Shown here piece after piece: positions 57,043 to 64,000 of a stretch of 64,000 nucleotides of DNA. The notes below the pieces were generated by a model that did not search any database, was not told the origin of the DNA, and saw only the letters and a list, made by a program, of their open reading frames with translations. Numbering within the stretch: the first letter of the stretch is position 1; each line of letters begins with the position of its first letter. The position numbers and the translations under genes are program-made. Source of the stretch: Castanea sativa (taxonomy: Eukaryota; Streptophyta; Magnoliopsida; Fagales; Fagaceae); NCBI RefSeq assembly GCF_040712315.1, contig NC_134013.1, forward strand, positions 15,163,001 to 15,227,000. Direction: 5' to 3'.

Positions 57043-58986
57043 CTACCCATCCGCTTTCGCATCGTCTAACCTCTTCTCGAGCCCGTTGACTATGACCTTG
57101 TTAACGGCCTCGGCTTGCCCATTTCTCTGAGGATAAGCTGGGGTAGAGTATCTATTTATGATACCCATGTCACCACAATATTGCCTAAAGGCCTTGCTGT
57201 CAAATTGAACGCCATTGTCCGAGACAAGTGTATGTGGTATACCGAATCTAGTGACAATATTTTTCCAGATAAATTTCTTGGAATCAATATCGCGGATGTT
57301 GGCTAAGGGCTCAGCTTCAACCCATTTAGTGAAGTAATCTGTTCCCACAAGAAGCCATCTTTTGTTTCCTACAGCTCTCGGAAACGGCCCCACTATGTCC
57401 AATCCCCATTGGGCAAAGGGCCAGGGACTGGAGAGAGGGTTAAGAACCCCTCCAGGTTGATGAATATTAGGGGCGAATCTCTGGCATTGATCGCATTTTC
57501 TGGCATAGTCCTGAGCCTCCCTCTGCATATTGGGCCACCAATAACCCTGAGTCAGGGCTCTATGGGCTAAAGACCTTCCCCCAGTGTGGCTCCCACAAAT
57601 TCCCTCATGCAGTTCCTCCAGTAATGCTTCTGTTGATTCAGGGTGCACACACAACAAGTACGGTCCTGAAAAGGATCGTTTATATAGCTTTTGGTCCTCG
57701 GACAACCAGAAACGTGGCGCCTTTCGACGTATCTTTCCTGCTTCAGCCTTGTCCTCGGGAAGAATGTCATTCTTAAGAAAAGACACGATCGAGTCCATCC
57801 AGCTAGGACCAGGCCTTATTAGATGGATGCGAGGCGCGTTAGCAATTACAAGAGAAGGTTCTACCAAATCCTCAACGAGGATAACCCTAGGTAAACCTTG
57901 AGCCGAGGACGTTGCCAGCGTAGCCAAAGAATCTGCATGAGTGTTTCCATTCCTAGAGACGTGAGCTAAGGCAAAAGAGTTGAATTCAGCCTGCTGACGT
58001 TTGACCTGGGCCAAATATTCCTGCATTCTGGGGTCTCTAGCCTCCATGGTCCCCATGACTTGGCCGACCACTAACTGAGAGTCCGAGAACACATGGATTT
58101 CCTTGCCACCCATCTTACGTACCATCTGCATGCCTACCAAGACTGCTTCATACTCGGGCTCATTGTTAGTAGCCGAGAAGGCCAATCTTAAAGATTTTTC
58201 GAAGACAATTCCCTCAGGGGACATCAGAACAAGTCCAACACCAGACCCTCTCTGATTAGCAGCCCCATCCACATATACTTTCCAAGCCGAAGGCACTGCG
58301 GCCGTGATCATTCCAATTGATTTTCCATCCATGTGTGCTTCTTTTAGAGTTTCTTCTAACAATGGTTCAGTAAACTCCGCCACCAAGTCAGCGAGGACAT
58401 GACCCTTCACCGAGGTGCGAGGCTTGTATTTAACATCAAAGGCTCCCAAAATGGTTCCCCATTTTGCCACCCTGCCAGAAGAATCACCTTTGCGTAACAC
58501 CGCCTTGAGAGGCAATTGGGTCAGAACAACCACAGTATGAGATTGGAAATAATGAGGAAGTTTGCGCGTGGCGTGGACTACGGCCAGAAGCGCTTTTTCC
58601 AAGGGCAGATAGCGTACCTCGGCCTCATTCAAGGACTTACTAACGTAGTAGATCGGTCTTTGCACTCCGCTTTCATTCCTTGTAAGGACTAGGCTCACCG
58701 CGTGGACAGCCACTGCCAGATAAGCGAACAAAACCTCGTCCACCTCAGGGCGAGACAAAATGGGTGGGCGAGAAAGATATTGCTTAAGCTGCTGGAAAGC
58801 TAACACGCAGTCCTCGGTCCATTGAAACCCTTTCCACTTATTCAACAATTGAAAGAAAGGACGGCATCGGTCAGCTGACCGAGAGATAAACCTATTCAAT
58901 GCAGCAACCATTCCAGTCAGTTTTTGGATCTCTTTGGGTTCCGAGGCGGCTGCAAATCCCGAATAGCCTTCGACCACCGGGATCAC
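57043..58986 (-). pseudogene. Gypsy RNase H, second RNase H and integrase
   Basis: A 647-codon open stretch. The end of the reverse transcriptase connection domain (KLTGMVAALNRFISRSADRC) is followed by the RT-linked RNase H (FAYLAVAVHAVSLVL, KLPHYFQSHTV). A second, archaeal-type RNase H follows near residues 235-360 (VYVDGAANQRGSGVGLVL, then HVSRNGNTHADSLA). Next come the integrase zinc finger (HTGGRSLAHRALTQGYWWP...CDQCQ) near residue 465 and the integrase core (WGLDIVGPFPRA, then TLVSDNGVQFDS). The long frame suggests recent decay. The frame closes within integrase at 57043. Confidence 0.9.
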
Positions 58987-59860
58987 CTCTATGCCTCCGA
59001 GTAATCATGTACCCCAAAAACTTTCCAGACCCCACGCCAAAAGAGCATTTTGAGGCGTTAAGGCGCAGCCTATACTTTCTTAGCATCTGGAAGGTGTCGG
59101 CCAGATCTGTCATGTGTGAAGGTACTGTCTTACTCTTCACCACCATATCATCCACGTATACTTCAATGGTTTTCCCCAGTTGCTATTCAAACATTCGGGT
59201 CATCATTCTTTGGTAAGTAGCTGATTTTTTAACCCAAATGGCATGACCTTATAATGATAGTTCCCGTCTGAGTAATGAAAGCACCTTCTCTCTATCCTCT
59301 AACGCCAAGGGAATTTGGTGGTAACCCTAGAAGGCGTCCAAGAAACTCATCCGAGGATGTCCGACGATAGCATCTACCCAGTTTGATCAATACGTGGCAT
59401 CGGGAACGAATCTTTAGGACAGCCTTATTCCGAACGAGGAAAGTCCACACATACTCTCCATTTGCCGTTCTTCTTTTTAACAACAACAGGATGAGCCAAC
59501 CATTCGTGGTAGAAAATTTCTTTGATAGCCCCCGCCCTTTTCGAGTTTAAGAACCTCTTCCTTCACAAAATTTCGAATGTTCTCTGGAAGATCGCCGAGG
59601 TGGCTGCCTCCTCGGAACAATGGCAGGATTGACATTTAAACGATGACAAATAAAGCTCGGATCTACGCCTGGAGCCTCATAGGGGTCCCACGCAAAGACA
59701 TCTATATTATTCTTCTAGAAATTCCAACAACTCCATCTTCTCTGCTGTGGCAAACGTATGCCAACTTGGAAGAACCTCTCTGGATCATCTGCTATTACAA
59801 ACTTTTCTAACTCCTCACAAACAGCGTCTCCTGTCATCGCTCCAGTGCCTCCGGAGCTGT
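58987..59860 (-). pseudogene. Gypsy reverse transcriptase, frameshifted
   Basis: The catalytic YVDDMVVKSK box is intact near 59130-59160, followed by RLNASKCSFGVGSGKFLGYM. Upstream pieces of the palm domain are spread over several frames with stops between 59170 and 59860, so no complete enzyme can be made. Confidence 0.8.
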
Positions 59861-60723
59861 TAATTGCTATGACTTCTGATGGGCAAAGTTGATGACTCAA
59901 TTTCGACTAACGAAGCCGCGACCGATATGCATTGCCCGGCCACTACCCTGGCTGCGAGGATTTCCTCAACATGCTCCCGAGGGGAATTTAACCTTAACGT
60001 GCAAGGTAGAGGAGACAGCCTCCCAGCAGCGTGCGGCCATGGCCTGGCGAGGATGGCTGTATATGGAGAGTACGCGTCAACCACAATGAAATCCACCTCA
60101 ACCGTTTCTGTGCCGGATTGAACGGGTAAACGAATCTGTCCCTTCGGCACAACGGCTCTCCCTTCGAAGCTTATAAGTGGGAAGTCGTAAGGAGTTAGAT
60201 CTTCCAACTCCAACCTTAGCCCCTTAAATAGATCAGGGTACATGATATCTGCACCGCTGCCCTGATCTATCATCACCCTCCTCACATCATAGTTCCCTAT
60301 CCTGAGGGTAACCACAAGAGCATCGTCATGGGACTGGATAGTCCCTACCTTATCCTCCTCGGAGAAACCTAAGACGGGCAAAGTGCCCTTCAACCTCTTC
60401 GGCCTGCAGCCCACATCCTCGGCCTGAGGATGGGAAACCGCCATCACCCTAGTGGGACCTAAGCCGGTCCTACCAGGTGCAGCGAAGATAACATTAATTG
60501 TTCCCAATGTTGGCCGAGATGAATTGTTTCTCTGGTTGTTTGAGCCAACTTGACTAACCTGCCCAGTGGGCTGACACAAGTGCTGCTTCAACTTTCCCTC
60601 ACTGACGAGTTGTTCCAGATGGTTCCACAGGATCCGACAGTTCTCGGTAGTGTGGCCCACATCCTGATGGTACTGGCAAAAGAGGTTTTGGTTTCTTTTC
60701 GCAGGGTCCCCTGCCATCTTCAC
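59860..60723 (-). pseudogene. Gypsy gag zinc knuckle and protease
   Basis: 287 codons. The CCHC knuckle CQYHQDVGHTTENC is near residue 16, then a linker, then a retropepsin domain with the active-site segment MIDQGSGADIMYPDLF near residue 155 and PYTAILARPWPHA near residue 225. It is separated by frame breaks from the gag portion upstream and from the reverse transcriptase. Confidence 0.85.
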
Positions 60724-61904
60724 CCGCCATCGAAGAAGGGCTTTTTACGAACTTTCTCCAGGATCGATGCACTTGGTTCTCGAACACGTATTTACGGCAG
60801 TGTTGCCGAGCCGAATTGCCCGAAGTAATCCCTTCTCGGCTTGTTGTTGTGATATCTATCCGACCTGAAATCCCTTCTCTCCTGCGGGATAACCTTCTCC
60901 TTTCCCTTCCCCTGCTACTGGTCTTCCTCTACCCTTTTGTACTCATCAATACGATCCATAAGGCGGCGTACGCTACGGACGGGCTTTTTCGTCAGAGACT
61001 TTTAGGTCGTGGTCGGTAGGAAGACCTACCTTAAAGGTATTAAGCGCCACCTCATCAAAATCACCATCTATTTCATTAAACATTTCCCGTATCGGATTTT
61101 GCCGGAATATGCTTTCGCCGTCTCTCCCTTCCTTCATGGCCATGGATAATGAGGGAGTCCAATGGCCGAGGACTCGCTACACGTAATGAACCGCGAAGCG
61201 AATGCCACTAGTTAGCTCCCCGAATGAGCCCATAGACCCCGATTTCGAGACCGTTAAACCATCTCATAGCCACAGTCCCAAGCCGGAGGGGAAAACTTTG
61301 CACATCGAGTCTCGTTGTGAGAGTACACCGCCATCCTCTCGGTTGAAGTGACTCACGTGCTCCACCGGATCAGTCCCGCCATTGTAGATGGTAAAGGTGG
61401 GCTGGGTGAACCTCCCTGGGAAGCCTCCCTCTCAATCCTCCGTGAAAACGGAGATTTAGAGAGCTTGGTGCAACGCCCTACTCATAGTATCGTTGCCTAA
61501 GCCCCTAGAACGAAGCTTCTTACGTCTCCTTGGGTTGGCCGGTCGTCCTCCTCACCGGAGGGACGTTGCACCGGTGGGGAGCGCAACCTCGAGTCCAGCC
61601 AGCCACCTCCCCTATCCTTCTCCGAGGAAGAATTAGACGAGGACAGTGAAAACTTACGTTTAGCACGGCGCAACTTTCTCTTCAAACGATTGATTTCCTT
61701 CTGCATGGATTTAGAACCCTCCTCGTGGGTGGTGCTACCCCCGCCATGAGTATGGCTAGCGCCGGGGTATTCTGTATGGACACTCCCTTCACGATCCCTT
61801 CGACGTTCAAGACGTTCGAAATGATCTTCCGGTTATGATCCCTGTGACTCTGCATGGTGAGAGCCTAAGCCTGCCATAATATCCCTACCTCTTCTAGACT
61901 AGAT
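60724..61904 (-). pseudogene. Gypsy gag, N-terminal and middle part, broken
   Basis: The N-terminal part reads MQKEINRLKRKLRRAKRKF with an acidic/serine stretch (61706-61497). The middle part has short pieces in shifting frames, including a FRKPIRELF/PSLSMAMKEG-like nucleocapsid region near 61080-61140. Multiple frameshifts. Confidence 0.65.
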
Positions 61905-61906
61905 TC

Positions 61907-61923
61907 CCACAGACGGCACCAAT
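61907..61923 (-). other. Primer-binding region of the gypsy element
   Basis: On the minus strand the sequence just inside the 5' (right) LTR reads TTGGTGCCGTCTGTGGG, one base from the TTGGCGCCGTCTGTGGG common to plant gypsy elements and present at 54975-54991. Confidence 0.75.
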
Positions 61924-62657
61924 TGTAAGTGCACAATTGCACCTGGCCCCAAGAATAGTTACGGGCTCAGGCCCAATGAGCCTTAAACAATATGAATTTG
62001 TAGAGTGTGGGCTTGAAACCCAGGTTAGAAGTGTTTGAGGATTAAATGACAAGTTAAAGATTGCAAGTACTTAGAAACAACAAGGAATATTGTAAATCAG
62101 CCTCCTCGGACGTAAGCCGAGAGTTGTTCTTATATTATCCCTTTCTCTTTCTTTTCTTTTCCTTTTAGATTACAAAAAAGTCAGTCCCCCTTTTCAGTTC
62201 TAGGTTGCTCCTTAAATACTCTTCTTTTTTATACTTTGTACACGTGTTGCCCCAACTCCCCCTTAGCCTAGATATTTCTTTTCTCAGTGCCTTTGAATAG
62301 TAACCAGAAGTTTCCCTTCCACTGTTCAGGTGTCACTTCCCCATTAATGCGGCCAGGGTGGTAGGTGCAGGGTCTTTAATGTGGAGGTGGCAGCCTTTAT
62401 CTTTGGGTATTTCTATAGCATCGATGCTTCTGGGACATTCAAGGGTTCACCCCCTTTTACCATTGGTCTTCACCGTGTCATTCCCTAACCTTTACAATGA
62501 AGTCCCGGAATCTCCGATGTCCGTCCGAGGGGAAAAATCATCCTCGGCTGTACCCTCGGATCCTCGGCATATGGGCCGACCCATAGTACTAACAAGTTCT
62601 AAACCCAGGAGCAGGTTGGCCTTCCTTAGCATGGCCCAAAGGCCCATATACCCATCA
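61924..62657 (-). repeat. Gypsy 5' LTR (right)
   Basis: 734 bp, TG...CA in plus coordinates, pairing with 56050-56778. Confidence 0.88.
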
Positions 62658-64000
62658 GGGTCTTTTTACTCCCCACACAAATTACATCATATGATGCAAA
62701 TCTTAGTTTTTTTTATGAATAAATTTATAATTTACATGATTTTTCAACATACAAAGTCATTATCAATATGTTTTTTGTTTTAAATTTGAAAGTATGTAGG
62801 ATCTTACAATTCACTATCCAATCCTACAATATACGATCCTGAAACCTACCTTCAACAATTCTACGTAGAATCTCGATTTTGACAATCTTGATAACAAGCT
62901 TCCCCCACAATGTTGTTTGTAGACCACAAAAGCGCTTAAATGGGTTAATGCTCTCAATTTTTTCTTCCTTCAATCAATATAAGGCTAATTGTAACCGTTG
63001 GAGGCCAACGTCTCAAAATAAAGCTGCATATTTGCTCAGCTTGAAAAAATAAAAATGAAAACCACTACATTGATTGTGTATGGTAGCAAGGATATATATA
63101 TATATATATATAAAAGAGACTCAAAGGCATCAACTTTATCCCTTTTTGGGCTTTTGTAGATACTGGTGAATTGGTTCCCTAATGTCCCTTTCTCTTTTTC
63201 AATTATCCTTATTTACCCAAATAAAGACAATCGACAAGATGCATATAGCCATATAGGGTAAATGTATGGTTGCTGGTAACACGAGCAAGTCCGTTTCAGT
63301 CCAATTGGTTTATTTTGGTCCAGTTTGATCATTTTAGTCCACTTCAGTCCAAGTTGGTCCACTTCAGTCCAAATCTTTCATACTGTTACACACACATATA
63401 TATGGGGACTAAAAAAGTGACATCAATAAACCTATATTAGAATTAATAACAGCTCGTCAACTAAGATTTTTTTGTGATACTCTTGCCTCTTTTGTAATTC
63501 CCTTTTTTTTTTCCGATTTGAATATAGTCTTGGAGTTGGGTATACTTTGATTATACATTATATTGAATTGGATGAAATCACTTGATTAAAACTATTTTGG
63601 GCTAAACTGATTATGGAATTAATTAAGTGTTGTTAGTTGTGAATGTATCACATTTTCAATTTAGGTATGATTCTGGAGTTTGTCATGAATGTATTACTTT
63701 TTCAATTTAGGCATGATTTTGGGCTAAACACCAACCATTGGTAACATAGCAATGACTTAAGAGGTTCATTGGTAGCACAAGGAGCAATGACATCCATGTC
63801 ATTATAGAGAATGACAATCATGTATCTCTTCGATCCATTTTATTGTCTAGCCTTTAGGTTCCAATGTTTGTATTGGTAGAAAGTTTAAGTCTATTAACTC
63901 ATCATCTATTGTAGATTATGAAATGTATTTATATGACTAACCATCAAACTATTATAAGGTGTATCTTTGCCTCCAATTAGAATTAATGCATTTTTACGTA
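62658..64000. other. Non-coding right end
   Basis: No gene seen. It holds a TA dinucleotide run (63092-63112) and a cluster of TTCAGTCCA/TTTGGTCCA-type units (63286-63375), otherwise AT-rich sequence. Confidence 0.6.
63286..63375. repeat. Short imperfect tandem repeat
   Basis: Five to six units around ACTTCAGTCCAA / TTGGTCC with small variations. Confidence 0.7.

Larger units (their letters stand above)
56050..62657 (-). mobile_element. Ty3/gypsy element, dual-RNase-H (Tat-like) type, truncated and dead
   Basis: Two LTRs of 729 and 734 bp in the same orientation enclose, on the minus strand, gag, protease, reverse transcriptase, RNase H, a second RNase H and integrase. The LTRs differ by about 20 substitutions plus a 4-bp indel by eye (about 97%), so it is younger than the copia element. 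GC content is clearly higher than in the surroundings. Integrase runs straight into the left LTR without its C-terminal region or a polypurine tract, and the bases outside the two LTRs do not form a target duplication. Confidence 0.92.

Noticed and set aside
56503..62783. Near-identical plus-strand open frames at 56503-56835 and 62358-62783
   Set aside because: Both lie wholly or mostly in the two LTRs of the gypsy element, so they are copies of LTR sequence and not genes.

Overview
The window is nuclear DNA of a flowering plant, most likely a woody eudicot. The evidence is AT-rich intergenic DNA, many GT-AG introns, dense plant-type mobile elements, and genes that match land-plant families. 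The species cannot be fixed from the sequence alone.

Layout. (1) About 300-11520, minus strand: a FANCJ/BRIP1-type XPD-family DNA repair helicase. I could place 24 exons that join in consistent phase; the 3' end lies at or beyond the left edge. Its introns hold a 741-bp hAT-type element, a small inverted-repeat element, a SINE and a 36-bp triplicate repeat, and an E2F-like site lies just upstream of the ATG. (2) 11.5-33 kb: a repeat-rich interval. It holds one two- or three-exon gene for an unrecognised multi-pass membrane protein (20518-22170, minus), two decayed copies of the PPR gene found further right, duplicated flanking blocks, several MITEs, and a complete but dead Ty1/copia element (24402-30707) carrying its own nested hAT-type insertion. 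(3) 33.1-37.5 kb, plus: an intronless P-class PPR gene (homologue of Arabidopsis At5g43820), followed only 384 bp later by a six-exon PIG-H gene for GPI-anchor synthesis. (4) 38.7-54.1 kb, plus: a 13-exon EH-domain gene of the AtEH1/Pan1 type, a subunit of the plant endocytic TPLATE complex. Its large introns contain a PIF/Harbinger-like element that has captured a fasciclin (FLA) domain fragment, LINE remnants, SINEs and MITEs. (5) 55-62.7 kb: a gypsy LTR remnant and a near-complete but truncated Ty3/gypsy element of the dual-RNase-H type in minus orientation. The rest is non-coding.

The four conserved genes are ordinary housekeeping genes (interstrand crosslink repair, organelle RNA metabolism, GPI-anchor synthesis, clathrin-mediated endocytosis) and do not form a pathway. 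As I remember it, Arabidopsis places FANCJ-like helicases (At1g20720/At1g20750) next to EH1 (At1g20760), so the outer pair looks like conserved microsynteny, with the PPR/PIG-H pair and mobile DNA lying between them here.

I saw no convincing new biological system. The strongest observations are the gene-fragment capture with a paralogous empty site in the EH1 intron, nested insertions with exact target-site duplications, the PPR duplication array, the splice signals linking the PPR gene to PIG-H, and the truncated gypsy element with neither matching flanks nor an integrase C-terminus. Exon borders were set by eye from splice consensus, phase and family resemblance.
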